From positions 3,596,001 to 3,660,000 of the forward strand of contig JAGTWJ010000019.1 in NCBI GenBank assembly GCA_020064725.1: 64,000 nucleotides of DNA, in the 5' to 3' direction. Positions 47,466 through 60,994 of the stretch are shown here, in pieces (position 1 is the first letter of the stretch; every line of letters starts with the position of its first letter). Position numbers and translations under genes: made by a program. The notes below the pieces were generated by a model. That model saw only the letters and a list, made by a program, of their open reading frames with translations. It was not told the DNA's origin and searched no databases. This stretch comes from Drechslerella dactyloides. Taxonomy: Eukaryota > Ascomycota > Orbiliomycetes > Orbiliales > Orbiliaceae.

Positions 47466-49168
47466 TTTTATTCGTTCTTTGGTTGTTTGGGCGCTGTTGG
47501 ACGGCCTCGAGCGAGTCGTGTGACAATGGAGGTGTCTCGTATATCTATATTGAATATAAAATTTCGAGGGTTCGAGTGTGGAATTGAGAAAATAAGGATA
47601 GTATTGTTATAGAGACTCGACAATGCGAAAGAGGCGTCTAAGTGTATCTAGCTATGAAGTATCTCGTGAAGTTTACAGAAGATGTCCGCGCGACGAGGAC
47701 GAGCGGGATTGTGGTCATTTTTATACACAGATACACCGGCCGTCGACACCATCAACAGGCACAGCTGCCGTGGCTGTGTGTCTGTATACACGTATCATCA
47801 ATATTAGGTTTCCTTCAGCGTTATGCGGCGCGATGGTGGAATCTACAAGGCCTGCGATCTTTGCCAGCTTGGCGGTGAGGCTGCGCTGCAGCTCCAAACC
47901 AGCGATGGTGGACATGCCACCAACGCGATGTTCAGACCTGTGGTGTTGAACATGCTGCCTGTTGTTGGTGTTACAAGGTACCTACCTAGCTTCGATTGAC
48001 CAAGCTCCCACATGCATCGATGACAGACAGACAGACAAACGGCCTGCCGTTCGTTCGAGCAGCTCGAGTTCGGTTTTGCGGCGTCTAGCCGGTTGGAGGA
48101 AAGCTCGTGGCTGGGCGAACGGCAGCACGTTCGGTCAACGGCTGGAATCAGCAAAGTACGCTGCCCGGGCGTGAGGACGAGGGGTCTGGAAAGATGGATG
48201 CATGGGTGGATGCAATGCACCGGCGTCTCGCGAATCGAAATCTCGCCTCGTCTCGGGGACTGGATTTGCTTGGCTGCATCCTGCTGGCCTGGACGCCGAA
48301 TGGAAGTAGGTATTCTTTTCCACGGGATATTACGCGAGAGCGAGCACCTCCTGGTAAATTTCTTCCCATACAGCTATGCGTCAGTGATTTTTGCCCCTCA
48401 GTTCGGTTGGCTTGGAGCTGACTGCGCGATTAATCTGGTAGCATTGTGAGGAACTAAAGTAAAGGCATCATCGCGATGTTTGTTAGTGCATGTGGGAGCG
48501 TGGCAGAGGTGTCAAGTCCGCAGCGGGCTGGTGCAGCCGAGTTCCTTCGGAGAGGCTCGATAGACGGTCGAATTATCGCATGCGAGTGAGGTCCCACCGC
48601 AGGGACGGATTGGCCCATGAAGGCATGGGGCTGGTTTGGCCCCCCACTAGCCCAGCCAGCTGCAGCTGCGAGGCCGCCTGGCAGGAGGACTCTTGGTTAG
48701 CAGCATGCCGGAATGCGAACGTGAATGTGAATGTGCCCTGACGTAGTTTTCGGATTGGCTGCGTTAACGTTAGTGCACTTTATCATCCCGTCATCGCCGG
48801 CGTCCTGGCATCTCGTGCTTGCATCCCACGTCTCCTTTCGAATTCCGGAAGCCCTGCTCTGCTCTCCGAAGACCGCTCTTCCTTTCCCCTTTCCGCTCCG
48901 TTCCTGAGGCTGTTGTTTCGAGGCTGTCGTTCGACATCGCAGAGTAATCGTCATCTCTGTTGGGTCGAGGAGGTTGACGTTGTTGGGACGCCGGCCGCAA
49001 CGCACCGGCGCCGCCGCCCAAAAAAAAAGGTCGAGCTCGCCAATTGCGATATCAGTCCGAGTCATCTCATCTTATCTTCAAAAACAAAATTTCTACAGCT
49101 CCTGTCCTTCTCTACAGCTCGACTTTCTCCTGTCCATCACAGCATCACGCCAACAGCTGAGCTTCACA
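47466..49168. other. 1.7 kb spacer and NDE1 promoter
   Basis: No gene was recognised. Several open frames of 60-125 codons occur on both strands but look random. A C/T-rich patch at 48830-48900 and 49060-49160 probably marks the NDE1 leader. Confidence 0.5.
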
Positions 49169-51488
49169 ATGGTGCTTCGCACCCCCTCTATAGCCGCGGC
49201 CGCTGCCCGCCGGTCCGTTCTACAATCCACTCTGCGACCCGCCTCGCGATGCCTGGTACGTCGCCCGCCGTCGTCGCCGCTATCTACGCCATTCCAGCCC
49301 CTCAGGGCCCCTCCACGGCTGCAGGCTCAATCCAGCCGGGTCTACTCCACCGAGGCCAAAGCCGCGACCACCCCACCGCCATCCCCCGCCAAACCTCCCA
49401 AGAAGAAGTTCAGGACCATCCGCTTCCTCTGGCGGTTGACCTGGCTCTCCGCCCTCGGTGGATTCGCCTACCTTGCCTACCACGTCTATGACTCCAAGAA
49501 CCCGCCCGAGCAGCTCGGCTTCGACCCGACGAAGAAGACCCTCGTCATACTCGGCAGCGGATGGGGCTCCATCTCGCTGCTGAAGAAGCTGGACACGGAG
49601 AACTACAACGTCATCGTCATCTCCCCGCGCAACTTCTTCCTCTTCACCCCGCTGCTGCCCAGCTGCACGACGGGCACGATCGAGCACCGCAGCATCATGG
49701 AGCCGCTCCGCCACATCATCCGCCACAAGAAGCGCGCCGTGCAGTACTATGAGGCCGAGGCGACCAAAATCGATGCCGAACGACGGGTCGTCAAGATCAG
49801 TGACTTCTCCGACATCAAGGGCACCGTATCGGAGACGGAGGTCCCGTTCGACTATCTGGTCGTTGGCGTCGGAGCTGAGAATGCAACCTTTGGTGCGTCA
49901 TCGCTCACCCCCACCCCTGCTGAGCGGTTTTCGCAAAGACCGATAGCATGTGAAAGGCTGACTTTTATCGTTATCGTGGCGGATAGGCATCCCCGGCGTG
50001 CGGGAGCATGCATGCTTTCTGAAGGAGATCCAGGACGCCCAGCAGATCCGCAAGAAAGTGATGGATTGTATCGAAACAGCGACGTTCAAAGACCAAACGG
50101 AGGAAGAAAAGGAGCGACTACTGCACATGGTATGTCCCCTTTTTTCCGATCCAGCGGTTCCAGTTCTCTGGGTCGAGGTTTTTCCGAATTCTCCCGACCG
50201 GGATGATAACCGAGCTAACCATGGCTGACACTGCTCTTTTCGCTCGTGATGGCAACTAGGTTATCGTTGGAGGTGGTCCGACTGGTATCGAGGTACGCTT
50301 CACATGAAACGGAGCTTCCTGTACCGTTAAGGTTTTTGTGTCCTGCTCGCTAACCGAGGACCCCTGCTCTCCGTCCCTAGTTCGCGGGAGAGCTTCACGA
50401 CTTCTTCGAGGAAGACCTGAGGAAATGGGTGCCTGATATCGCCGATAAGTTCAAGGTCACCTTGGTCGAGGCGTTACCGAACGTAAGGGACTCCCACCTG
50501 CGATTGATCCGGGCAAAGCTCTAATCCGCCACTCATGCGTGCAGGTCCTCCCCATGTTCTCCAAGGCCCTGATCGAGTACACGGAAAAGACGTTCAAGGA
50601 TGAGAACATCCAAGTGCGCACCAAGACGATGGTCAAGAAGGTGACGGACCGTAGCATCGAAGTCGAGGTAACGCAGGCGGACGGCAACAAGGTCAAAGAG
50701 ACCGTCCCGTACGGCCTGCTCGTCTGGGCGACTGGCAACGCGGTGCGCGGCGTCGTGCGCGACCTGATGGGCCAGCTCCCCGCACAGAAGAACTCGCGTC
50801 GCGGCCTGGCTGTTAACGACTATCTGGTAGTCGACGGAACGGAGGGGATCTGGTCGCTGGGCGATTGTAGCGCGACCAAGTATGCGCCAACAGCACAAGT
50901 CGCCTCGCAACAAGGCAACTTTCTCGCGCGGCTCTTCAACTCGATGGCGCGCACGCAGGCGATCGAGAACGAGCTCTATCAGCTAGACCAGATGCGGCAG
51001 GCCGCCACGGGCGAGGAGGAGAAGGCGCGACTGACGGCGGAAATCGAGCACAAAGGCCGCAGTCTGTCCAAGATCAAGCAGCTGTCGCCGTTCGAGTACT
51101 CGCATCAAGGATCGCTGGCGTACATTGGCGCGGATCGAGCCGTCGCCGACATCAACTGGTTCGGCGGTGTCATCTCTTCGGCTACCGGCGGCGAGCTCAC
51201 GTATCTGTTCTGGAGGAGCGCATATGTTTCCATGGTGTTCAGCTGTAAGTTTCGGGCACCTTGTCTGTTGAAACCCCATTGCAGGGTTCGTGAGCTGACG
51301 CTGCGATGTTGCAGTGAGGAACCGGATACTGGTGCTTACAGACTGGTTGAAGACAAAAGCATTCGGGAGAGACGGTGAGCTTTGTTCATTCCCCCGCTTG
51401 TGCGCTATATGGTTTTTCTATAGCGAGTGAAGAGTTTTGGCTGACAATTGGTGATTTTCCGTGTGGCGTGATAGTGAGTCGAGAGTGA
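49169..51488 (+). CDS. nde1: External alternative NADH dehydrogenase (NDH-2)
   Basis: This single-subunit FAD enzyme on the outer face of the inner mitochondrial membrane oxidises cytosolic NADH and reduces ubiquinone without pumping protons. There are seven exons: 49169-49892, 49987-50129, 50260-50292, 50381-50482, 50545-51244, 51315-51374 and 51475-51488, giving 591 aa. The presequence is Ala/Arg/Ser-rich (MVLRTPSIAAAAARRSVLQS...RVYSTEAKA). A membrane segment (FLWRLTWLSALGGFAYLAYHVY) precedes the FAD site GSGWGS (129-134). The NAD site is VIVGGGPTGIE (290-300), interrupted by introns. GIWSLGDCSA is the second FAD contact. No EF-hand insertion is seen, so Ca2+ control of the NDE2/NDB type is unlikely. 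The 33-nt third exon and 14-nt last exon (ending VSRE) are small, but every join is in phase. Confidence 0.93.
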
Positions 51489-52310
51489 TGTGTTGACCGT
51501 GTGGCTGTTTTGTCGACCGGTGCTGCGTTCATGTCGTACATGTACCTTACCCGGTGGGAAAGCTCGATATCGTTAGCTTCGTTTTTGGTTTCGCTTGCTC
51601 GTCCTTGGTTGGGGTCTTTCTTTTGTTTCGATAGACAGCAGGTACCAATCGATTTTTTCTTTCGTTATCATTTCGTTTTTTTTTTTTACGGCTGGTAGAT
51701 GGCATCAGCCACGAGGTAAGCTGGCGGTGAGACAGTGGCAAAATTCGACAAGAAAGGGGCAATGCTGCTAGGAGTCGTGTGGCGATGGCTATCTGAAGCT
51801 CGGTGCCTTGTCTATTCACATCGTTCCATCGATTCTACTGTTGGAGGCTGAAATTGTAATTTTCGGATCAGTGATCATCTTGGGGTTTCAGATACCGCTT
51901 TCTAGTTGGCTTCTTCGCTTGACGATAAGAAATATATGAATTGTCGTCGTGAGGCAAATCCATATGGTATGCTCGACGTATTGCAGGCCCTCCCTTGCGT
52001 TCGGAATGTGAGATATTGGTGAGCGCCGCTTACCAGCTGAGGGCGAAAGATCCAGTTGCCTTCTCGTTCGCTGCACATCGAAATTGTGATTGGAGATAAA
52101 ATTTCCACATGTTTACCCCTTATTAAAGCCAACGGAGGCATATACGGATTAAAGGGATCATATATGAAGTTGCGAAGGCAAGGTTTCCAGGCCTAAGCCG
52201 GAAGAATATTATTCCGTCTCGCAGTGTCGGATATGAGGCGCACGTGAGATTGGCGTAGTCGCGAAACAGCACGGGAGGTTCCCAGCCTCGTCTACGAGGC
52301 GACAATTTGT

Positions 52311-52322
52311 CGCGCGCGCGCG
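52311..52322. repeat. (CG)6 run
   Basis: A perfect alternating CG stretch of 12 bp, the pattern that favours Z-DNA. It is isolated inside the desert. Confidence 0.7.
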
Positions 52323-52583
52323 AGCTGTGGAAAGAGCCAGTTTAAGGTTTCCGCGTGTGTAACGTCGATCATTGTTGGATTTCGAGAATCTGACAGAGGC
52401 CGCGGGACAACGCTGAGATTTCGATTCAAGAGCAGCCCGAGGCTGTAACAGGAGCATACGCTCATGCTTCAACTCGGCAATTGGGAAACTGCTCGTGTTC
52501 CGTCTCGGGGATCGTCTTGGGCGAGGATTCATGATGGTGAGTCCATCTAGTTGATATCCTGAGATAATCACCGCTCGTATCGT

Positions 52584-52609
52584 ACATGCATGCATGCATG
52601 CAGCATGCA
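52584..52609. repeat. CATG tetranucleotide run
   Basis: About four tandem ATGC/CATG units followed by one interrupted unit (GCAGCATGCA). It is self-complementary. Confidence 0.7.
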
Positions 52610-55600
52610 GGCTACACCAACCGTAACTCGGTGCAAGATGAAACAAGCACAGCCAAGCAAGCATCGGGGGTGGTGTGACCTGCCTGTGTGCATGCGTCTA
52701 CTGGGCACCAAGCGACGCGGAAGCAGAGCCTTGGATCCTGATGCATAATGCATGTGGACGATGCAATCGGATGTTTTGTGTTGTCGTGTGGTATCACAAA
52801 GGGCGAATCAGGTGGTCGCCTGTGGTGTCCTGGCCTGCGCTGCACTGCAGTCCTTTGAGGCTTCCTGCAAGTGGGAGGGATGGATGTAACCGGCGTTGAT
52901 AACCGAGGCCAGGGTTTTTGCTCGTTCACCTGTGCAGCTGTGCAGGGGGCGACTTTCTTGAGGAACCACGCCGGCCGGCCGGGGATCTTCCATTGTCTGT
53001 TGCAAAAGTCCGCGCTAGGAGATTTCCATCAAACGATCATCGAGGGCGTCCAAAACTGAGACCTTGGGCTTTGGCCGTGCAGCTGCAGAGAGCTGGCTCA
53101 TGCTGTGTCGAGGCGACGATAATGGCCGCCGGGCGGCCGGGAAGCCGGGAAAATGGGATGGCTGTAAAAGGGAAATGGCCCTTCTCGCCAATGAGTGGTG
53201 CTGGTAAACGAGCATCTTGTCTTACTATCGACAAATAGGGTCGCAACCGTTGTGATTCCGCGTCATTGAGACATCAATAGTGCCTTTCCGTCAAGCAGGC
53301 AACAGTGGGAAAGCCCGCGTGGCTCGTAAAATACCCACTCCACGGCTTGTGATTTAACATGACAGAGAGGTCAGAAGGGCTGCTCTTTGGAAAATCTCGA
53401 TTCGAGTCACGGGTGACTGGTAGGATTGCATTGGGTTCCTTGTTTTGCTCGGTGTGTGATCGGTTGTCTGCGGGTGCAGTTGGTTGGTTCTCTTTTCGTG
53501 ACATCCCGCCAATAGGGTACTGTTTCACATCTCTCCTGATGCAAATCGGTTGGTCGTCACGACGAAGTTTTTTTTTCTTCTGGCTCTCTCACCCTGCACG
53601 CCGAAATGGAATTCGGAGACCTGATAACGTCGTCTGACGCTGGTGTAGAGACAATCATTTCGCAGATTGCTGGCAAAATTTGAAGAAATTTTTTCAGCTG
53701 ACTCGACTTGTGTCTAGGGCGGAGATGATGAAGCTGTTTGATCGGAATTTGCCATCAGCCCTGAGCTTGCGGCTTGGTCCAACTATTGAACAAATTGGAA
53801 GTTCAGCTGTTCCTAAGATCCGAAAGGCTCGCTTAGTTTCCAACTCCCCGACTGCAGCCCTAATATAGTGCGATAGTCAATGTAGGGGGTCGATCAACCA
53901 GTTCACCTACTTGATAGAATCGCCACGTTCCGAGACACGGATCAGTTCTTGCCATTGCCTGCTTGTGATCTATAATTGTTCACTCGCGGAGGCGGTTGCG
54001 CGTGTCCCCCACTCAATTCGAAGATTGTAGCCACCGGAGCCGTACGATTGTCAGTGTGTGAGAGGTTGTGCATTGGGGAACCATCGAATTCTCTCAGATG
54101 CGACAGAAGGTTAAAATCTCGGAACCGGTAGTTTGGAACATGGCACCCTGAACTTGCTGCAATATAGCCTTTTGTTAGTGCACATGTCCATGTCAGAGAG
54201 ACAGAGCTAGCAACTCAGTCAGTTCCTTGTGTTTCCTTCAAGATACAGGCCCCACTTCTGCCAATGCACCAATATGCTCCTTTGCAGGGTCGTGCTCAAT
54301 GCAGCATTGGACAGAAAGCAAGAAACCAAGAATAATGTTGCTATTGCTTGATGTAAGCTCCGATGGAGCACGAGATATACCCGGTGCGAGTGTACCTCCC
54401 GGGTCGAGCTGGGGGATGATATACATGTAACGATGTCCAAGGGAGGCTGGAGTCAATAAGGTACCATGCAGCGAAAGCTGCTCAGACAGGGCGAGCAGGA
54501 CTAACGCCTCCGCACTGATGATTTTTTTTTTTTTGGTTGACCTCCTCGTGTCGATTATCCCCACACTCCTACATCATGGTCAAGGCGTGGCCAGGTGCTC
54601 GGCAAGGCCATGGGGACGGCCGGACGGTACCCATGTAGGTACTGACACGAGGTACTCGTTTAAATATGTGTCCCTTCTCCAGCACCGTGATGCAAAGCGG
54701 CTTCGCCAGGAGAATTTTGTCTGTACACAACGGACAACAGACGCTTCGCTTTATATTTCCGTCGCCTGAAGTCAGGACCAGGCGTTTCGCTACTTGCCGT
54801 GTCGATTGAGGTGCTCCTCGCTCCTGTCAAACCACAAACCTTCCCGGCGCCTGCACGGCTCTGCAGCTGACCCCAGGCCTGTCGATGGTATTAGCTGAAG
54901 CAGCTATACATATCCAGTAGGCACTCGAGCCCCTACTTTGCTCTAGTCTTGACTGCTTGCTTTCCTGTGCTTGCATGAACCTTAGCCAGCCGGAACCTTG
55001 ACAACTGGGACGCACGAACCGCTTTTGTCTTTAGCTATCAAACCAGCTTCCTGCGCAGGGAGCTTCTCGATTCGCGAGGCCAGCTCCATACATGAGCTAA
55101 GCAACTCAGCGAGTAAGTATCGATCCAGCTGGTCTGACAGCGAGAAGGTTTCTGCACACATACCGAGCTAGTCGGGACGCCGTCTGATTGCAGCGCCGAT
55201 TTGGGCGACAGCGTCGACGTCCCACGCGGCCCAATCGAAGCAGTGGCTCCCTGCGAACTTACCTAACGCCTTTGCTAGCGGCGGCCGATTGGGGACTTGT
55301 GCGGGTACGGTGCGGTGTCCTGAGACCTTTCCCCCCGGGCTGCGGTACACAGCATTAGCGGAAGGATAGGAAGGAAAGCGAGTGATAGTCGACTGGAGCT
55401 ACGACGTGAGGTGCTAGCTGGAGGCCGTTAGTGTCGTGGTGTTTTGCTCGTGGTGGTGTGTCGGAGAGAGGACGGACTATAGCACGGGCGTAGTATAGTC
55501 TCCCTCTCACTCTCGCACCCTCGCCAGTGGACGGTGAACGGTCGAGTTAGTGCGCCTGCGGTGCTCTGCAGCTCCTCACGAACATTTCACGCTTCCTTCA

Positions 55601-55768
55601 ACTTCAGCAGCAGAGTCGCGGACGGAGGAAGGAAGAAGAAGAAAAAAAATATCGGAAGACTAAAAAAAAAATTAAAGGAAGTGTCGCAGCGTGGCGGCCG
55701 CAATTGTTCTCTTCTCCTCCCGCATTCACGACTTCATTTCATCATCACCACCACCGTCGCTGCCGTCA

Positions 55769-55806
55769 ACACCATCACCATCACCACCACCACCACCACC
55801 ATCACC
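55769..55806 (+). repeat. (CAC/CAT)n repeat in PUB1 upstream region
   Basis: A run of ACC/ATC triplets lies in the pyrimidine-rich upstream region. It would encode poly-His or poly-Thr if translated, but no gene uses it. Confidence 0.75.
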
Positions 55807-56290
55807 CCGTCTCCCTCGTCCCTTCCACCTCACCGCCATCCATCGCCCGCCTCCACTTCTGCCAGCCTCCTCGGCAATCGACAATCGACAGTCGCCTTCC
55901 CTTTCCCCCTTTCCGTCCTCGTTTTCTCCCTGTCCGTCCTCCTGGTAACTTCCATCTACCACCCTCGCTGCACTGCACTGCACCGTCTCTCCTCTGCTGC
56001 CTCGCCTTCCCTTTTCCCCCTGTCCCCCCCGCTGCGACTGATTGTCTGAATGTTTTCTTATTCTCCCTCGCGCTAGCTTACCTGCTCGGACGCTGTGATT
56101 TGGTTTCTAACGTTTTCCTTGGCTCTGCTCCAGCGTACAGGACCTAACGAACGACACGACACCCTTTCCCTTAGCTGCTCCGGCTGCTCGCTCTCTGCCG
56201 TCGGACCTTCGAGATATATCCTTTCCGTTCATTACTACCATTCTTCTTCGTCCCTTTTTTCTCTCGTTGTTTCCTTCTCTTTTCCCTGAC

Positions 56291-56591
56291 GTGAGTATCC
56301 CTGACCTCCCGCCATCGCCCTCCTGGACGGCCTTCGCCTCGCCAGCACGGTTTCCTAAAACGTGTGCGGAGTAGACCTCAATCGGATAGACATCCAATCC
56401 AACACCTCTCCACCAAAACATATTGCAAGGTTGATATCCCAGGTACGTAGCCCTAATCCCATCCAGACCCATTGCCTTCTCCTGTCTCCAGCTCTGATCT
56501 TCTGCCATTCCGAGCTTCGCGAAGCTCAACACCGCAATGAATTACCTACAAACTGACTTGTACTTGTACCTGACGTTCGCTTCTGCCACAG
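56291..56591 (+). other. pub1: Probable 5' UTR intron(s) of PUB1
   Basis: A GTGAGT donor at 56291 and a TGCCACAG acceptor ending 56591, 39 bases before the ATG, could define a 301 bp leader intron. A second donor, GTACGT at 56443, would give a shorter 149 bp version with the same acceptor. Confidence 0.45.
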
Positions 56592-56630
56592 GCTTCGCCC
56601 CAGAGATATATCGCTCGCCTCTACTCCGTC

Positions 56631-58404
56631 ATGGCCGACGCAAACACAGCTGTCGCCCATAACCCGTCAGGCACCTTCGATGCCGCCGGTGGCCAGAACC
56701 AGGGCGGGGCAAGCATGGGTCCTCCTACCCTGCCGCCTGTCATTATCCCTCAGAACACGAACCCCATTCCGACGGCCATCACGTCGCCCATGTCGACTTC
56801 GGTCACATCTCCCACCTCGGCTGGTGGTTTCGTGCGTAGAGCTGCTCCGGAACCAAACAAACGCGCCTTATACGTTGGAGGCCTAGATCCTCGCGTCACC
56901 GATGATATTCTTCGACAGATTTTCGAAACGACCGGTCACGTCGTTAGCGTAAAGATAATACCAGATAAAAACGTAAGGGAACACCCACTAAGCTTGTCAG
57001 ACGCTGAGACAGCCACGTGATTCCTTGCATCCAGTCCACACGCCTGGATCGCATTGGATACCATGCGCCTATGGATCGTGCATACTCTTCATTAGGCCGT
57101 ATCAGTGACTGGTGTTCTATCATACAGGCAACGATGCTGACGGATACGGCACAGGCCAAAGGATTCAACTACGGATTCGTCGAATACGACGACCCCGGCG
57201 CAGCCGAACGCGCTATGCAGACCTTGAACGGTCGCCGGGTACACCAGTCTGTATGTCACCCAGAATACCCACAAGGCCGACCTCACCAGCTAAAACGCGG
57301 CGAAATATAGGAAATAAGAGTCAACTGGGCCTACCAATCTAGCCAGGCTACCAAGGAAGACACGTCCCACCATTTCCACATCTTCGTCGGCGACCTGTCA
57401 AACGAGGTCAACGATGAAGTCCTGCACCAAGCGTTCTCTAACTTTGGCACCATCTCCGAGGCCCGTGTCATGTGGGATATGAAAACGGGTAGATCTCGTG
57501 GTTACGGATTTGTTGCCTATCGTGAGCGCGCTGATGCTGAAAAGGCACTCTCCACCATGGATGGCGAATGGCTCGGATCTCGGGCCATCAGGTGCAACTG
57601 GGCCAACCAGAAGGGTCAACCGTCAATCTCACAGCAGAGCCAGATGGCACAAATGGGAATGACTCCAACAACTCCTTTTGGCCATCATCATTTCCCCACA
57701 CACGGCATCCAAAGCTATGACATGATCGTCCAGCAGACCCCTCAGTGGCAGACAACCGTCTATGTGGGAAACCTAACACCATACACCACGCAGAACGATC
57801 TTATTCCTCTCTTCCAGAACTTCGGCTACATTGTCGAGACACGATTCCAGGCAGATAGAGGGTTCGCTTTCATCAAGATGGACACGCACGAGAATGCCGC
57901 GATGGCTATCTGCCAACTCAGCGGATACAACGTCAACGGAAGACCATTGAAATGCAGCGTACGTGAAGAATAGCACCAACAAATAACCTCACTTGCACAG
58001 TAATGCTTACTGATTATTGACGATAGTGGGGCAAAGACCGTCCACCAACCGGCCAGTTTGACGGATACTCACCACAAGGAGGCCCTCAAACTCCTCAGTT
58101 CCCCAATGCACCATTTGGTAACTTCCCACAGTACGGTGGACCCGGTGGCCCGATGAGCCCTCAGGGACCAAACTCGGCTGGTGCCCATCCGACTTCGCCC
58201 TCGCAGGCCCGGTGGATGGATGGCAACAATCAAGGGTTCAATAGTCCCCATGGACCTCCGCAGGGCTACAACCATCAAGGGTTCGGCCGTGGGCAAGGCG
58301 GAAATCAGCAAGGTTGGAACAACAATAGCTCCGGTCAAGGAGGATTTAATGGTAACGGATTTCAAAATTCAGGGTTCCAACAACCGCAGCAACAGCAACA
58401 GTGA
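56631..58404 (+). CDS. pub1: Pub1/TIA-1-type RNA-binding protein (three RRMs)
   Basis: This binds U-rich and poly(A) RNA, stabilises mRNAs and joins stress granules. There are four exons: 56631-56972, 57155-57250, 57311-57958 and 58027-58404, giving 487 aa. RRM1 has RNP2 LYVGGL from residue 80 and RNP1 NYGFVEY after the first intron. RRM2 has IFVGDL and GYGFVAY. RRM3 has VYVGNL and GFAFIKM. The C-terminus is Gly/Asn/Gln-rich (GFGRGQGGNQQGWNNNSSGQGG) and ends in poly-Gln, a prion-like tail as in yeast Pub1. The first intron is unusually long (182 bp) and has a second in-phase acceptor 27 nt upstream (exon start 57128), which would insert ATMLTDTAQ before the RRM1 beta-hairpin; the shorter form fits the family better. 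The call is firm. Confidence 0.92.
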
Positions 58405-59798
58405 GAGAATAGGTCCTCGACCCCGTATTCCGAGCACCACTAGTCGTGCTTCGATCGCCACTCTACCCCCTTACTCTTCGAATTACCTACTGTCGACTTT
58501 GAACGAATGAAAAACACTCATATACGGGTCTACTTTTAGCGAAGGAAAAGAAAAATTGTTACACGGGCTAGTTTCTTTGCGTCTTTCTTCCATGTCTTTC
58601 TCGTTTCATAGTCGGGCAAATCTGTTTTATCAAAAATGATGATGTTCATTCCTCGTTTATACTCCTCCTTTGTTCCCTTTTTCTACTACAGGCATTTGCA
58701 TCTGTATGGGATCGTTACGGCAGACGCACATGAGCAAAAGCAAAAGGCAAGGCGAAAATTCCAATTAAGGACGGCACACGGCCTGGGTTTCTTTTCCTTT
58801 ATTTTTTTCTTTTAATAGCGTTGACACACATCTCGCATCGACGGCCTAACGTCCTTCTCTCCTTCGTCCGCCACCTCTTACCGCCTTTTCAATTCTCATG
58901 GACAGCATTTTTCCCTTCCTTTTTTCCCCAAACCACCGTATGGATGTCATCCGAAAGATGTGAAGAGATGAGACGTTCCCTTCTTTTCTATTATCCCTCT
59001 TCTAACAGCCGTCCATGCACGAGAACAATTAGTTATCTTCGTTTCCCCCTGTTGTGTCTTTTTCATTCGACCTGTCAATATTAACTACGTGCGCTTTTAG
59101 TTCGTTTTTCCTTCTACGGTGCTTGATCGAATCGCAGAGCTATTAGCACGCATGTTGCATCGTTACGTATTAGCTGAGAACTGCTTTTCACACACATACC
59201 CTCCTTAGAAGCAATGATGACTTTATGACCGCGAGCTAGTTCGCGCTTGCACTTGCACTTGCACATATTATATATTATTGTTGTTGACAGCGCGCCGTTC
59301 TTATTTCTGCTTCCGTTGATTGACGTTTAAGTTTCGGGTTCAGCTCGTTCAAGTATATCTGATCTTATCAACGTCTGTGCTTCGTTACATGGATGCATTC
59401 AGTGCGAGTTTTGCGCTTTTTCTCTGGTTTTTGTTTTCCAGATATCGATATCCCATCAGGTGTTTGATGCTATGGTCCGCCTTATCCTTATCGTCGAATT
59501 CACTTCAGCCGTACGCATGGTCGTTAACGTTACATTTGAGAACGTTTTTTCCCTCCTTCCTTTCCGAGAAGCTATCCTTTCCCCTCTTCTCTCTTTTTTT
59601 TCTTTGCTATTCTTATAATTACATTATGACAGAAAGACACTTTGAGCTAGTCTCCTACATGAACGAAGGTACTATCTTACTCCACTGATCGTCCGAGTGC
59701 ATTGATATTCTACAGTGCACAGGGACACTTTCCATACCATCTTCTCGAAATTATAAGACGTATATATACCTATCTCCTTATTTCCTTGCTGGTTAGAA

Positions 59799-59848
59799 GC
59801 AAGACGGGTGCTGGGTAATTTCTATTGCTGGCGCCGGCTGGGCGGAGT
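59799..59848 (+). repeat. Dispersed short repeat, copy B
   Basis: It shares GCAAGACGGGTGCTGG (59799-59814) and CTGGGCGGAGT (59838-59848) with copy A at 35752-35783. Here the blocks are separated by 23 bases instead of five, so an insertion or deletion distinguishes the copies. Confidence 0.5.
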
Positions 59849-60994
59849 TGCATCGGTTTAGATAGCTTCTAGACAGCTTCGTTCCTATTATACGTGTTCG
59901 ACGGTGTTCGCACACGTACCTCTGATGGATATATATAAATCCCTCTTGTTGTTGGCATCATTGCCATCGAGTACCCATTATAAAATGCATTTGATGGTTC
60001 GCATGTTCCATAGGCATGCACCATTGGAGCGGATATACCACTCCAGGATACACCGTTTTCTGGAATTCTGTATATTACAGATAAATTAACTCTACCCACT
60101 GATTATATATACACTCTATCTTTAGGCCTTGTGTCGAAATGCCCTGGTAGTCCAAGCTGATTCCCCAACTCTCTCCCTGTTGTATTTTCTTCCGCAGAGC
60201 TAGAGCTGGCCATTGGGTTATAGCAAGCCGCTGCATATCTCACAGAATATCGCCATCCGGCTATCGAGGGGGCTTGGCTCCCTTCAGCGGACTGTATTTA
60301 TAATCTCAAGTTATATATATCATCTCGATATCATACTGTCAGATTGCTAGAAACTTGTAGAAGAGAGGGTCTGGTTAACGAGACCACTAGGAACTCATTT
60401 AATTAAGTTATAACTACCTAGGTAGGTATCTAACATCTACGCTTGCAATTGATGGAGCAGGAAAAGATCGTGCCTTTAACCTGAGTTGATCAGATGAGCC
60501 AACATGGACATGTATGCATAGCATCTCATATATCATAATCTTTAGAGCGGGACGAACTGAATGCATGTATACGCCATCTATAAGGCTAACTAACCTTGAT
60601 ACCAGCCATAGTCCTGGGACCACACGCGCACACAGCTCTGCTTTCACACTCCTATACGTGCCATGACCAGCTTGAGAACAGTCTATCCGTTTAGCGAAGA
60701 CGCATCAGACTATTTTGCGAACAGAAGGAAACAGTTTGCGGTGATCTCGCAAGCCAAATCTACACAGTTCCAAGGAAAGGTCTGATATACGAGTCCAGTT
60801 CGCGAGAGAAGAAAACTGTTATATCCGGTCTATTTACATATCGCTCTTGCATCTTCACATTCTCATTTGTAGTATGTCCCTCAATGCCATCTTAGTCATC
60901 CGAACATTGTAAAATTGCTGACAGTTCCACTGTAGAAACCGTCTGTACAGCATGATCTGTTCTCGACCCGTTCCCAAACTGTATGTTTATGAGA

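Larger units (their letters stand above)
51489..56290. other. 4.8 kb gene desert
   Basis: No open frame here has convincing coding character and no transposon ends or recognised protein remnants are visible. It contains a CG run (52311-52322), a CATG tetranucleotide run (52584-52609), T-rich tracts (51640-51690, 54522-54535), and from about 55.5 kb the pyrimidine-rich PUB1 leader with a CAC/CAT array. Confidence 0.5.
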
